A stretch of DNA of 64,000 bases from a bacterium EF100-94H03 bin56 (lineage in GTDB: Bacteria > Pseudomonadota > Alphaproteobacteria > SP197). The stretch is taken from NCBI GenBank assembly GCA_002238685.1, contig MPMV01000008.1:60499-124498 (forward strand), in the 5' to 3' direction. The notes beneath the pieces are model-generated. The model did no database searches, was not told where the DNA came from, and worked only from the letters and a program-made list of their open reading frames with translations. The translations under genes were made by a program, and so were the position numbers. Of this stretch, positions 35,289-43,994 are shown piece by piece. Numbering within the stretch: the first letter of the stretch is position 1; every line of letters starts with the position of its first letter.

Positions 35289-36754
35289 GGCAGGCAGTCC
35301 AGGTATGTGTTCATGTCCCAATCGCTGACCTCGGCATTGAACCGGTCCCACTCGTCACGTTTGTACTCATCATAGATCTCGTAGAGGCGTCCCGGAAGAG
35401 CGGAGCGTACCACATCGTCGGCCGCCAGTGCGTCCAGCGCTTCGCCGAAATAGCGCGGCAGGCGCCGGACAATCTTCCCCGCTTCCATGGCTTCGTAGAT
35501 GTTGCGCTGCTCGGGCTCGCCCGGGTCGAGCTGCCGCCTGATGCCGTCATCCATCGCTTTCAGCAGAGCCGCTGCCATGAGATAGGGGTTGACCATGGAA
35601 TCGACAGCCCTGTATTCGAACCGGCCCGGAGCCGATACCCTGAGGGCCGTCGTTCGGTTCTGATAACCCCAGTCGGCGTAGATGGGCGCCCACAGACCGA
35701 GATCGAGCATGCGCCGGTAGGAATTGACGGTGGAGGAGCCGATGGCGGTCAGTGCGGGAAGGTGTTCCATGACGCCGCCAATTGCGTGGAGGCCAAGCGG
35801 ACCCGGCATCCAGTCATCCGGATCATGGATGAAGACATTGGTGCCGCCCTTGCGGTGCAGGTAGACGTCGTCGACACCAGGCCGTGGATCGTCGACATGG
35901 CAGACCATGGAGTCGTCGCCGCCTCTCCACAGTGACATGTTGTGATGACAGCCGTTCCCCGACAGGCCCATGAACGGCTTTGACATGAAGCAGGCGATGA
36001 GACCTTCCTCGCGGGCGACCTGGGCGCAGATCTGCCGGTAGGTGGTCAATCGGTCGCAGGTCCTCAAGGCATCGTCGTACATGAAATTGATCTCGAGCTG
36101 GCCGGGCGCATCCTCGTGATCACCCTGAATCATGTCGAGACCCATCGCCTGACCATACGAGACGACCTTGGCATAGACACGCGACAGTTCCTCGAACTGG
36201 TCGATGTGATAGGCGAGTGGCTTGGTTGGTCCGCCGTCGGGTTGGCCGTCTTCGCCGCGCCTGAGCCAGGCCATTTCAGGTTCACAGCCATGCCGAAGGT
36301 GGAGGCCGTCATGGTCGTTCGTGAACTGCTCGTGGACGCGCCGCAGGTTGCCGCGGCCGTCCTCCTCCATGAAAGCGCCCGGATTGGCTCCTTCCTCGCG
36401 TGCATGGAAGACCGTGCAGTAGACGCGCGCGGCATCCCTGTTCCAGGGCAACTGGCAGAAGGTCTCGGGATCGGGAATGGCTACCAGTTCATGGGCATTG
36501 GCGGGAAATCCGAGGAGGTTTCCGGAGCGGTCGGGAAGGACGTTGGTGAGGCCGCCGTACCACGTCTGGATCCCCCTGGCGGCCATGGCCTCCCAGTGCG
36601 GCGCCGGCACGGCCTTGCCCATGATGCGTCCGGTGATCGAGATGTACTGGTAATAGATGAAGCGCACCCCCGTTTCGTCGATCTTCGCCCGCACCTCCCG
36701 GACTCGCTCATCGCGTCCGGGGGCCCCGACATGGCGTTCAATATCCGTGGTCAT
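35285..36754 (-). CDS. Glutamine-synthetase-like ligase (GlnT/GmaS type)
   Basis: About 489 residues of the glutamine synthetase fold. Active-site regions are GCEPEMAW and DHEDAPGQLEINFMYDDAL (glutamate and metal binding), FMSKPFMGLSGNGCHHNMSLW (ATP and metal binding), STVNSYRRM and RFEYRAVDSMVNPYLMAAALL. These resemble type III GlnT and gamma-glutamylmethylamide synthetase more than the housekeeping GlnA, and no adenylylation tyrosine loop is evident. It would join an amine to the gamma-carboxyl of glutamate. The start at 36754 has GGGAG upstream; 36772 is also in frame. It is coupled to a PhyH dioxygenase. Confidence 0.85.
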   Translation of the reverse strand: MTTDIERHVGAPGRDERVREVRAKIDETGVRFIYYQYISITGRIMGKAVPAPHWEAMAARGIQTWYGGLTNVLPDRSGNLLGFPANAHELVAIPDPETFCQLPWNRDAARVYCTVFHAREEGANPGAFMEEDGRGNLRRVHEQFTNDHDGLHLRHGCEPEMAWLRRGEDGQPDGGPTKPLAYHIDQFEELSRVYAKVVSYGQAMGLDMIQGDHEDAPGQLEINFMYDDALRTCDRLTTYRQICAQVAREEGLIACFMSKPFMGLSGNGCHHNMSLWRGGDDSMVCHVDDPRPGVDDVYLHRKGGTNVFIHDPDDWMPGPLGLHAIGGVMEHLPALTAIGSSTVNSYRRMLDLGLWAPIYADWGYQNRTTALRVSAPGRFEYRAVDSMVNPYLMAAALLKAMDDGIRRQLDPGEPEQRNIYEAMEAGKIVRRLPRYFGEALDALAADDVVRSALPGRLYEIYDEYKRDEWDRFNAEVSDWDMNTYLDCLP

Positions 36755-36772
36755 CCCATCGTCTCCCATCAC

Positions 36773-37174
36773 TCACTGCGGACGGCCGGCGGGCATGTCG
36801 TCCAGTTAGCCATTTCTCCTGCGTTCAGTGTAGAGCGCTTTGCTCAGCCGCATCCGAGGCATTGTCTTGCACCTCCGACTCATCCGGAAACGCCGTCGTC
36901 GCCTCACGCACATCAAACTTGCCAGTTACACTATCAGCACTCAGGCGGGTTCGGTATTCGTGGAACAGATCGATCTGCTGCCCGGCAAGTGTGAGCACGT
37001 CGACAACACCAGACAGTGCTGCCTTGGTGCGCTCTCGTTGTCGAGCGCCCGGGGCCGTCGCTGCGCTGCGTTCGGGCATGGTCGGCACCGTCGTCACGAG
37101 GCGTCAGGCCATGCACGGTCGGGCCCTTGCCACACGGGCGGCGGGGAACCGGGACCAGCAGGCGGCCCGGGGTG
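36773..37174. other. Intergenic stretch with a restriction-gene scrap
   Basis: About 400 bases between the ligase start and the ABC ATPase stop. Apart from the HsdS-like scrap (36825-36980) no gene is supported. The promoter of the ligase-dioxygenase operon must lie here, but I cannot point to convincing -35 and -10 boxes. Confidence 0.4.
36825..36980 (-). pseudogene. C-terminal scrap of a type I restriction specificity subunit (HsdS)
   Basis: The minus strand reads QQIDLFHEYRTRLSADSV followed by TGKFDVREATTAFPDE. This corresponds to the very common C-terminus of HsdS proteins (a leucine/arginine-rich helix EYRTRLIADVVTGKLDVR, then a proline-rich end). Only about 50 residues remain, upstream codons do not look like HsdS, and no hsdM or hsdR is adjacent. 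A relic of a lost restriction system is the simplest reading. Confidence 0.6.
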
Positions 37175-37930
37175 TCAGAGAATCTGGCTGAGAAACTCCT
37201 GGGTGCGTGGATCCTGGGCATTGTCGAAGAACGTTGCCGGCGGGCCGTGCTCCACGATGACACCGCCATCGGTGAAGTAGATGTGATCGGCGATCTCGCG
37301 GGCAAATCCCATTTCGTGGGTGACCAGGATGCAGGTCATTCCCTCGGCGGCCAGTTCCTTGATGGTCACCAGCACCTCCTTGACCGTCTCGGGATCGAGC
37401 GCGGCGGTCACCTCGTCAAACAGCATGACGTTCGGGTTCATCGCCAGCGCGCGCGCGATGGCGACACGTTGTTGCTGGCCGCCCGACAGTTCTCCGGGGT
37501 AGTTGTCTTCCTTGCCCTCGAGGCGAACCTTCCTGATCAGCGCCCGCGCTCGGTCTTCCACATCGGACCTGTTTTGCCGCAGCACGAGGACCGGCGCCAT
37601 CATGACGTTTTCCAACGCCGTCTTGTGCGGGAAGAGGTTGTACTGCTGGAACACAATGCCGACCTTCCTTCTCAATTCCAGCTTGTCGAGTCTCGGATCG
37701 TGAACTTCCTGGCCCTCGACGGTGATCGACCCGGCCTGGATGTCGTTCAAGGCGTTGATGCATCGAATCAGCGTGGACTTGCCCGAACCGGACGGGCCGA
37801 TGATGCAGATGACCTCGCCCTTCATGACGTCCAGGCTGATTCCCTTCAAGACTTCCAGGTCTCCAAACGACTTGTGCACATCCCTCAAGGACACGATCGG
37901 TTTGTCGGCAGACCACGTTGTTGCGTTCAT
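37175..37930 (-). CDS. Polar amino-acid ABC transporter ATP-binding protein (AapP/GlnQ type)
   Basis: A 251-residue ABC ATPase with Walker A GPSGSGKST, Q-loop FQQYNLFPH, signature LSGGQQQR, Walker B MLFDEVTAALDPE and switch VTHEMGFAR. The DEVT form of Walker B is frequent in the AapP/BztD group of alphaproteobacteria. It is the last gene of the operon that starts with the RpiR regulator at 41456, ten bases after the second permease. It powers uptake of an amino acid or related small amine delivered by the binding protein at 39667. Confidence 0.93.
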   Translation of the reverse strand: MNATTWSADKPIVSLRDVHKSFGDLEVLKGISLDVMKGEVICIIGPSGSGKSTLIRCINALNDIQAGSITVEGQEVHDPRLDKLELRRKVGIVFQQYNLFPHKTALENVMMAPVLVLRQNRSDVEDRARALIRKVRLEGKEDNYPGELSGGQQQRVAIARALAMNPNVMLFDEVTAALDPETVKEVLVTIKELAAEGMTCILVTHEMGFAREIADHIYFTDGGVIVEHGPPATFFDNAQDPRTQEFLSQIL

Positions 37931-37940
37931 GGTGCACTCG

Positions 37941-38858
37941 CTAGGTGTTGATCACGAACCGGCGTTCCATTCTCCGCGTCCACAAGGCGATCGGGTAGCT
38001 GTAGAGGAAGAACCAGGACATCAACCAAAGATACATGGGGATCAGGAACTCACCGCGCCCCTCCGCAGCGAGGGCGTTCTGAGTCAAGGTCATGCCATCG
38101 TTGACACCGAGGATGGAAATCAGCGGCGTCGACATCGTCAGGATGCAGTACCAGTTCATCCATGGCGGGATCATTCTCTTAATGCACTGGGGCAGAATGA
38201 TCCGCCAGAGCGTCTGGTGACGGCTGAAGGCCAGGCTCTCCGCCGACTCCCACTGGCCGGTAGGGATCGAGGATATCGCGCCGCGGACGATCTCGGAGAC
38301 ATTGGCCATGATCGGCAACGAAAGCGCAAAGGCAGCCTTGGTCCACCCGGGAATCCCGATCCTTTCATCCCCGATCTCCACGGAATACGGAAGAAGGAGC
38401 ATGAAGTAGAACAGCAAGACCAGCCATGGCGAGTTGCGAAACAGCTGGGTCGCGGTCCAGCAGACGCGGCGAACGATGGTATTGGGGGAGACCTGACCGA
38501 TTCCGACCCAGAGTCCAAGGAACGTTCCAAACGCCATCGAGAGGAAGCTGACGGCGATGTTCAGCACGAACCCCCCGAACTCGCCGGGCGGCCCCACGAA
38601 CATCAGTGGTGTCCATTTCACCAGGAATTCAAGCACCGTCTGGTTGGGGTCGCCCTGAACCTGGGCCGCGGCCGCGTCAATCAACAGCCACGATGCGAGG
38701 ACGAGAAACAGCACGACGCCGATCCGGCGATGGAGGGTAAACGCCAGAACCTGGTCGACGCTCCAGCGATCGGCCGAGCCCAGACGGAACGGCTTCATGA
38801 CCGGGAGATCGCTTGGGTCTTGGACCCGTTCCCGTGTAGGAGAGAACGCCCCGGTCAT
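37941..38858 (-). CDS. Amino-acid ABC transporter permease (second)
   Basis: A 305-residue His/Glu/Gln-type permease. It has an unusual N-terminal cytoplasmic stretch and one hydrophobic segment (IGVVLFLVLASWLLIDAAAA), then the family core GFVLNIAVSFLSMAFGTFLGLWVG. The ATPase-contact motif is ESAESLAFSRHQTLWRIILPQCIKRMIPPW. Its ATG at 38858 overlaps the stop of the other permease (ATGA). LFRNSPWLVLLFYFMLLLP is the conserved FRNxPxLVQ-like region. Together with 38855-39592 it forms a heterodimeric pore. Confidence 0.92.
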   Translation of the reverse strand: MTGAFSPTRERVQDPSDLPVMKPFRLGSADRWSVDQVLAFTLHRRIGVVLFLVLASWLLIDAAAAQVQGDPNQTVLEFLVKWTPLMFVGPPGEFGGFVLNIAVSFLSMAFGTFLGLWVGIGQVSPNTIVRRVCWTATQLFRNSPWLVLLFYFMLLLPYSVEIGDERIGIPGWTKAAFALSLPIMANVSEIVRGAISSIPTGQWESAESLAFSRHQTLWRIILPQCIKRMIPPWMNWYCILTMSTPLISILGVNDGMTLTQNALAAEGRGEFLIPMYLWLMSWFFLYSYPIALWTRRMERRFVINT

Positions 38859-39592
38859 TGGCCGTACCCCGGAATCCTGATGGAGGCCTCCCACCGATAC
38901 ATGAACCAAACGAGACATCCGACAAGGACGATGTAGACGACCCAGACGACGTTCATCATCTCGAAGACGTTGTACTCGTCCGACCAGATCTGGTTCGAGA
39001 TGTAGAGCGTTTCCGGAACCGCGATCGCGTAGGCGACGGTCGTGGTCTTCACGAGATTGATCAGATTGTTGTTGAGCGCCGGCAGACAGACCCGGAAAGC
39101 GAGCGGAAGGGTGACGTAGCGATAAACCTGCAGCCGCGTGTAGCCAAGAGAGTCCGCAGCTTCAATCGTCGATCGCGGCACCGCCTCGACACCGGCACGG
39201 AAGATCTCGACGTTGAATGCGCCGGCAAAGAACGAAAGAGAGACCACCGCCCAGCCATAGCTGCCCATGACTCCTCCGGTGATTCCGAATGAGTCTGACA
39301 GCGCGGAATCAACCGCAAAATAGAAGAAGTAGAGTTGAATGAGTGGCGGCGTGTTGCGAAAGAACTGGATGTAGCCTTCAACGATCCGGCGGACCCAGAC
39401 CAGATAGGACATCTGCAACCACGCACCGACGATTCCCACCGCAATGCTGAGAAGGATGGCAACAAAGGACAGATGAATTGTCGTCCAGATTCCGTTCAGG
39501 AACCGGCCACGATCCCACTCGTCAAAGAAAATTGTAAGCTTGATACCGTGTGCATCATAGAGCCAGCGAAACCACTCCCAGACCGGTTCCAT
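38855..39592 (-). CDS. Amino-acid ABC transporter permease (first)
   Basis: A 245-residue permease of the His/Glu/Gln family. FLNGIWTTIHLSFVAILLSIAVGI opens the pore domain, FFRNTPPLIQLYFFYF is the hallmark FRNTPxLxQ motif, and EAADSLGYTRLQVYRYVTLPLAFRVCLPALNN is the ATPase-contact loop. It is separated from the binding-protein gene by 74 bases that contain a strong inverted repeat, and overlaps the next permease by four bases. Confidence 0.93.
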   Translation of the reverse strand: MEPVWEWFRWLYDAHGIKLTIFFDEWDRGRFLNGIWTTIHLSFVAILLSIAVGIVGAWLQMSYLVWVRRIVEGYIQFFRNTPPLIQLYFFYFAVDSALSDSFGITGGVMGSYGWAVVSLSFFAGAFNVEIFRAGVEAVPRSTIEAADSLGYTRLQVYRYVTLPLAFRVCLPALNNNLINLVKTTTVAYAIAVPETLYISNQIWSDEYNVFEMMNVVWVVYIVLVGCLVWFMYRWEASIRIPGYGQ

Positions 39593-39620
39593 GTGCTACC
39601 TTTGACGACCCAAAGATGAC

Positions 39621-39652
39621 GACCGCCAGCCACGCTAGCATGGCCGGCGGTC
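39621..39652 (-). terminator. Strong hairpin between binding-protein and permease genes (partial terminator/RNA stabiliser)
   Basis: In the transcript, GACCGCCGGCCA and TGGCTGGCGGTC can pair with one G-U wobble to form a stem of at least twelve base pairs around a short TGCTAGCG loop. It follows the binding-protein stop by about 15 bases and precedes the permease gene by about 30. There is no U-run. Such hairpins between binding-protein and membrane genes are known from ABC operons, where they raise the binding-protein mRNA level over the permease mRNA. Confidence 0.65.
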
Positions 39653-39666
39653 GAGGTCACGGACGC

Positions 39667-40545
39667 TCACTCGCCTTCGTCGTAGACGTCGTTGCAAATG
39701 GGATCGTCCGCCAGGCACTTCTCGCGCATGTCGACCAACCACTGGGTCGGCGGAATGCCCCACTTGGCTTCCAGCTCGATGAGAAGACCGGACTCGTGCC
39801 AATCGATGATAGCCGCCGAGAGAGCCTTGCCGATCGGCTGATCAACATCTTCCAGGCGCACGGCGGCGCCCCATGGCACGTCATCGACCGTCGGCGTGGC
39901 GATCTCGTAGTCCATCCATTTCTCGGGCTCGTTCACCTTTCGGGGAATGAACGCACTGTCGTCGTAGATCCATCCCACGCAACGCCCGTCGAGCAGGGCC
40001 TGTTCCACTTCAGGAACACCCTTGAATGCGACGACCTCCGCGCCGTTCTTGAGGCCATGATCCTTGTTGTACCATGCGCCCTGAATGCCGCAGATTGTCA
40101 TGCCTTCAAGCGAGGCCCACCCGTCGATACCCGAGTCCTTGTGCGCAAGAACCGCGACTCCCGATGAGTAGTAGTCGGGCTGAACGATGCCAACGACCTC
40201 GCGCCGGTCGGGCTTGTTGGACATGGTCGCTATGAACATGTCGATTTGGCCCTGCTCGAGGAACTGCATGCGATTGGACGCGACCACGACGATCTTCTCG
40301 ACCGCGATGGGCGTGCCGGCCGATTCGCCGAGCCGCCGCGCGAAATCGGCAATCATGTCGTGCTCCATGCCCACCAGGTTCCCGTCGGCATCGCGCATGC
40401 CCCACGGGGCGTAATCGGCCTTGACACCGACCACGATCTTGCCGCGGTCGATGATGTTCGCCAACGTATCGGCCGAGGCCGGAAGCGCCGTTCCGCCGGC
40501 AAATGCCGCTGTCACGACGCCGACACTCAACAGCTTTCTCAACAT
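39667..40545 (-). CDS. Periplasmic amino-acid-binding protein (solute-binding family 3)
   Basis: A 292-residue binding protein with a Sec signal peptide (MLRKLLSVGVVTAAFAGGTA, cleavage after ASA). The mature part begins DTLANIIDRGKIVVGVKADYAPWG, then DADGNLVGMEHDMIADFA, which is the usual family 3 opening with the ligand arginine-binding region further on. Cys residues near the C-terminus (KCLADDPICND) could form a disulfide. GGAGG lies seven bases before the ATG at 40545. It feeds the permease/ATPase genes downstream. The ligand is not evident; its divergent neighbours suggest an N-methylated amino acid (inference). Confidence 0.92.
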   Translation of the reverse strand: MLRKLLSVGVVTAAFAGGTALPASADTLANIIDRGKIVVGVKADYAPWGMRDADGNLVGMEHDMIADFARRLGESAGTPIAVEKIVVVASNRMQFLEQGQIDMFIATMSNKPDRREVVGIVQPDYYSSGVAVLAHKDSGIDGWASLEGMTICGIQGAWYNKDHGLKNGAEVVAFKGVPEVEQALLDGRCVGWIYDDSAFIPRKVNEPEKWMDYEIATPTVDDVPWGAAVRLEDVDQPIGKALSAAIIDWHESGLLIELEAKWGIPPTQWLVDMREKCLADDPICNDVYDEGE

Positions 40546-40571
40546 CACAAGTCCTCCCTGTTGATAGTGAC

Positions 40572-41456
40572 CTACACACCAGAACCCACGTGGTACTCGC
40601 CGATGGCGTGGCTCGTTAACTCAACGGCGGCAATGCGGTCTCTGACGCTGTCGCCGCCACCGGCCACGATCATGCCGATCAGCGATTCGATCAGAACCAG
40701 CGTCGCCACGTGTGATGAAAAGAACTGGGGGGTCTTTGTCGATACAATGAATGAGGCAGCGCAGTGAACCGGCAGCGGTGACATGACCTCGTCGGTGATG
40801 CCGATGACCCAGGCGTCCCTTTCGGAGAGTGCGTGCGCCACGTCGATGGAGCGATCGGCGTACGGCGCCTTGGCGATAACGACGGCCGCATCGTCCTCGT
40901 TCACGTCGACCAGGGCCGCGCCCACGGATCCCGGTTCGACCCCGAGAACCTGCCAGTTGTCGAACGCCATGGTCGCCATGTACGCCATGTAGTCAACGAA
41001 CGGTCTCGAGCTCATGCTTCCAGCGAGAAACACCTTGCGAGCGCCGACGAGCTTGGACGCTGCGGCGTCCAGGGATTCAAGATCGACCGAGCCCAGAAGC
41101 GAGTTGACGTTCTCCACGGCGGCCGCACCCTGTCGAAGGATGAAGCGGCCCTTCTGCGATTCTTCCAGAACACGCTCTTGGAGCATGTCGGCTCCTTCAG
41201 CGAACTGCAGGTGCTGGGCCTTGATCTGGTTCCGGCACGACTCGCGAAGTTCCTCGTAGCCGTCGTATCCCAGCTTGGCGGCCAACCTGGAAAAGGTCGG
41301 CGGAGAAAGGCCTGCCATGCCCGCGAGGTATCGCAAGGACCGGGTCGCGACTTCATCAGGGTGCTTGGTCACAAAGTCTGCGGCACGGCGCAATCTTGGG
41401 CTCAGCGCCGCCGAGTGAGCCGAGATTCGATTATTCAACGCCCACGCGGTCTTCAT
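40572..41456 (-). CDS. RpiR family transcriptional regulator (HTH plus SIS domain)
   Basis: A 294-residue regulator. An N-terminal RpiR helix-turn-helix (about 1-77; SLRYLAGMAGLSPPTFSRLAAKLGYDGYEELR) is followed by a SIS domain (about 120-260; VFLAGSMSSRPFVDYM, VVIAKAPYADRSIDVAHAL, VIGITDE). SIS domains usually sense phosphosugars, though RpiR proteins near amino-acid genes are also known. It is first in the operon with the ABC transporter (26 bases before the binding-protein start) and divergent from the two dehydrogenase genes, so it probably controls both. Confidence 0.9.
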   Translation of the reverse strand: MKTAWALNNRISAHSAALSPRLRRAADFVTKHPDEVATRSLRYLAGMAGLSPPTFSRLAAKLGYDGYEELRESCRNQIKAQHLQFAEGADMLQERVLEESQKGRFILRQGAAAVENVNSLLGSVDLESLDAAASKLVGARKVFLAGSMSSRPFVDYMAYMATMAFDNWQVLGVEPGSVGAALVDVNEDDAAVVIAKAPYADRSIDVAHALSERDAWVIGITDEVMSPLPVHCAASFIVSTKTPQFFSSHVATLVLIESLIGMIVAGGGDSVRDRIAAVELTSHAIGEYHVGSGV

Positions 41457-41498
41457 CGATCATCCCCTTTGGCAGGATCGATCCGATGTTCGATTACA

Positions 41499-41527
41499 TT
41501 TGTATCAAGTTTAGACGAAAAATGCAA
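41499..41527 (-). promoter_or_regulatory. Candidate sigma-70 promoter of the rpiR-ABC operon
   Basis: On the minus strand TTGCAT (41522-41527) and TACAAA (41499-41504) are separated by 17 bases in the A/T-rich gap between the divergent rpiR and dehydrogenase genes. Both hexamers match the consensus at four positions. The distance to the rpiR ATG at 41456 is suitable. A TGTA...TACA pair of short arms spans the same region and could be the regulator's site. Confidence 0.35.
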
Positions 41528-41579
41528 CATACGTTACAACGGGTGCATCGCAACGCCTTAAGCACGAGGTGTCCGGTCC

Positions 41580-43991
41580 ATGCCCGTGACAGCAAGAATC
41601 GTCATCATCGGCGGGGGCATCATGGGCGTCTCCGTCCTGTACCACCTGGCAAGAGCCGGGGAGACCGATGTCCTGTTGCTGGAGCGACGCGAACTGACAT
41701 CGGGCGCGACATGGCACGCGGCCGCGAACGTGCACACCCAGTCGGCCCACGCAAACCTCTCCGCACTGCAGGCCTACTCCCTTAGGCTCTACGAGCGGCT
41801 GGAGGCGGAGGTCGGACAACCGGTTCAGTCTCATGTCGTGGGAGGTTTCTTTCTCGCCCGGACACGGGAGCGAATGGAGGAATTCAAGCATCTCGCCGGC
41901 AGGTTTCGCTGCCTGGGCATCGACTACGAACTGGTTACTCCGGCGGAGATCCTGTCAAGGCACCCGCTTCTAGACGTCTCGGATCTCGAGGGTGGCGCCT
42001 GGGACCCGGAAGAGGGCTACGTTGATCCGCATTCGGTCACCATGGGCCTCGCGGCCGGCGCGCGCCTGCACGGTGGCAGGGTTCGACGACACACGCAGGT
42101 TGACAGCATTCGTCGTCTGTCCTCCGGCAACTGGCGCCTCGACGCAGGCGAGGAGGCGTTCGAATGCGAGATCGTCGTCAACTGCGCCGGTTACTGGGCT
42201 CGGGGAGTCGCCGAAATGGTCGGGACCACGGTGCCGGTCACGAACATGGAGCACCAGTATCTCGTAACGGAGGAGTTGCCGGCCATTGCGGAACTCGACC
42301 ACGAGCTGCCGATGATTCGGGATACTGACGGCCAGTTCTACCTGCGCCAGGAGCGCAACGGGCTGTTGCTCGGCCCGTGGGAACACCGGTGCCGCGCTGC
42401 CTGGGGAGGTGAGGCCGCGCCTTGGTCGTTCGGCCAGGAACTCTTCAACGATGATCTCGAAAGGCTGCAGGACAGCCTGGCGGCCATTCCTCGCCGCGTT
42501 CCTGCGCTGGATACCGCCGGCATCCGGCGCATCGTCAACGGGGCCATCAGTTTCTCGCCGGACGGCCGGCCGATCGTCGGACCGATGCCCGGCGTTCCCG
42601 GGTTCTTCGTGGCGTGCGGCTTCCTGGGCGGAATTGCCCAGGCGGGCGGAGTCGGACTGGCGCTGAGCCGGTGGATTCGCGACGGTCATCCGGACATGGA
42701 CCTGCACTTCATCGATGTCGCGCGATTCGGAGACTGGACGACGAGGGAATTCGCTCGGGAACGGGCCTTCGAAATCTTGCCGCTCCGCTACGAGTTGACC
42801 TACCCCGGTATCGAGCGGAACTCGGGCCGGCCGTTGCAGACCACGCCGATCCACGACGCGCTGCTGGAACGCGGCGCGGTGATGGGGCAGGTCGCTGGCT
42901 GGGAGCGCCCGTTGTGGTTCGCGCCCGAGGGCGTCGAGGCTCGAGACAGACCAAGCTTTCAGAGACCGAACTGGTGGGACCATGTCGGCCGCGAAGCCAT
43001 CGCAATGGCGCGAGGCTGCGGGCTGTCGGAGATGTCGAGCCACGCCAAGTTCCGAGTTACCGGGCCCGCCGCCGTCGCATTTCTCGACCATGTCGCAACG
43101 GCCAGGATACCGACCCGGCCCGGTACCGTGGCGTTGTCGTTGCTGCTGACCGAAGAGGGCGGCATGGTGGGGGACGTCACAATCGACCATCAGGGTTCCG
43201 ACGGCTTCTATCTGGTGGGCTCCTCCCTGGGCGTTGAATTCTACCGCCGATGGCTGGACCGGCAGTCTTCAGGGTTCGATGTCCGCATTGTCAACGTCAG
43301 CGATCGCGTGGCCGCCATCGGTGTCGCCGGACCCAACAGCCGGGCGATGCTGAACGCGCTTTCAGAACGTGCCTTCGACGACTTTCCCTTCATGACCTCT
43401 CGGCAGGTAAACGTCGGGCCCACCACCTGCAGGGCGCTTCGGGTGTCCTTCTCCGGGGAACTCGGATGGGAACTTCATTGCCCGATGTCCAGCCAGCCGG
43501 CCCTGTTCGATGCACTGATGGAGGGCGGGAGGGACCATGGCCTGACGCTTGTGGGCAGCAGGGCGGTGGGCATGCTGCGCCTGGAGAAGGGGAATCGCAG
43601 CTGGGGTTCCGAAATCACCACCGAGGTGACGCCCCATGCTGCGGGACTGGAGCGTTTCTGTTCGACCTCAAAGGACTACATAGGGCATCGCGTTGTGGAT
43701 GCCGAACGGACGAGCCCCCCGAAATCCTGTCTCGCGACCCTCGAGGTCGCCCCCGAGGCTCCACCGTGCTGGGGTACGGAACCGATTCTGGCCGACGGCA
43801 GGCTGGTTGGTCACGTGACGTCGGGCGGAATGGGCTGGCGCTGCGGCAGGATGCTGGCGGTGGGCCGAATGGACCGTGACCTCGCTCATCCCGGCAACGA
43901 CGTCGAGGTGCAGATCATGATGGAATCCCATGACGCGGTCGTGGTTGCCGATCCGATCTACGATCCGCGCAACCTTCTGCTGAAGTGTTGA
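41580..43991 (+). CDS. Dimethylglycine/sarcosine dehydrogenase-type FAD and folate enzyme (first of two)
   Basis: An 803-residue two-domain enzyme. The N-terminal half is a DAO-type flavoprotein with the Rossmann motif IVIIGGGIMGVSVLYHLARAG and TSGATWHAAANVH, in which the His aligns with the covalent FAD-binding His of dimethylglycine dehydrogenase. The C-terminal half (from about 430) is a GcvT-like folate-binding domain (SSHAKFRVTGPAAVAFLDHV, VGMLRLEKGNRSWGSEI). Such enzymes remove an N-methyl group and pass it to tetrahydrofolate as methylene-THF, or release formaldehyde when folate is absent. It is followed after three bases by a paralogue, and divergent from an rpiR-ABC operon. The exact substrate is not known. 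Confidence 0.9.
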   Translation: MPVTARIVIIGGGIMGVSVLYHLARAGETDVLLLERRELTSGATWHAAANVHTQSAHANLSALQAYSLRLYERLEAEVGQPVQSHVVGGFFLARTRERMEEFKHLAGRFRCLGIDYELVTPAEILSRHPLLDVSDLEGGAWDPEEGYVDPHSVTMGLAAGARLHGGRVRRHTQVDSIRRLSSGNWRLDAGEEAFECEIVVNCAGYWARGVAEMVGTTVPVTNMEHQYLVTEELPAIAELDHELPMIRDTDGQFYLRQERNGLLLGPWEHRCRAAWGGEAAPWSFGQELFNDDLERLQDSLAAIPRRVPALDTAGIRRIVNGAISFSPDGRPIVGPMPGVPGFFVACGFLGGIAQAGGVGLALSRWIRDGHPDMDLHFIDVARFGDWTTREFARERAFEILPLRYELTYPGIERNSGRPLQTTPIHDALLERGAVMGQVAGWERPLWFAPEGVEARDRPSFQRPNWWDHVGREAIAMARGCGLSEMSSHAKFRVTGPAAVAFLDHVATARIPTRPGTVALSLLLTEEGGMVGDVTIDHQGSDGFYLVGSSLGVEFYRRWLDRQSSGFDVRIVNVSDRVAAIGVAGPNSRAMLNALSERAFDDFPFMTSRQVNVGPTTCRALRVSFSGELGWELHCPMSSQPALFDALMEGGRDHGLTLVGSRAVGMLRLEKGNRSWGSEITTEVTPHAAGLERFCSTSKDYIGHRVVDAERTSPPKSCLATLEVAPEAPPCWGTEPILADGRLVGHVTSGGMGWRCGRMLAVGRMDRDLAHPGNDVEVQIMMESHDAVVVADPIYDPRNLLLKC

Positions 43992-43994
43992 GCC

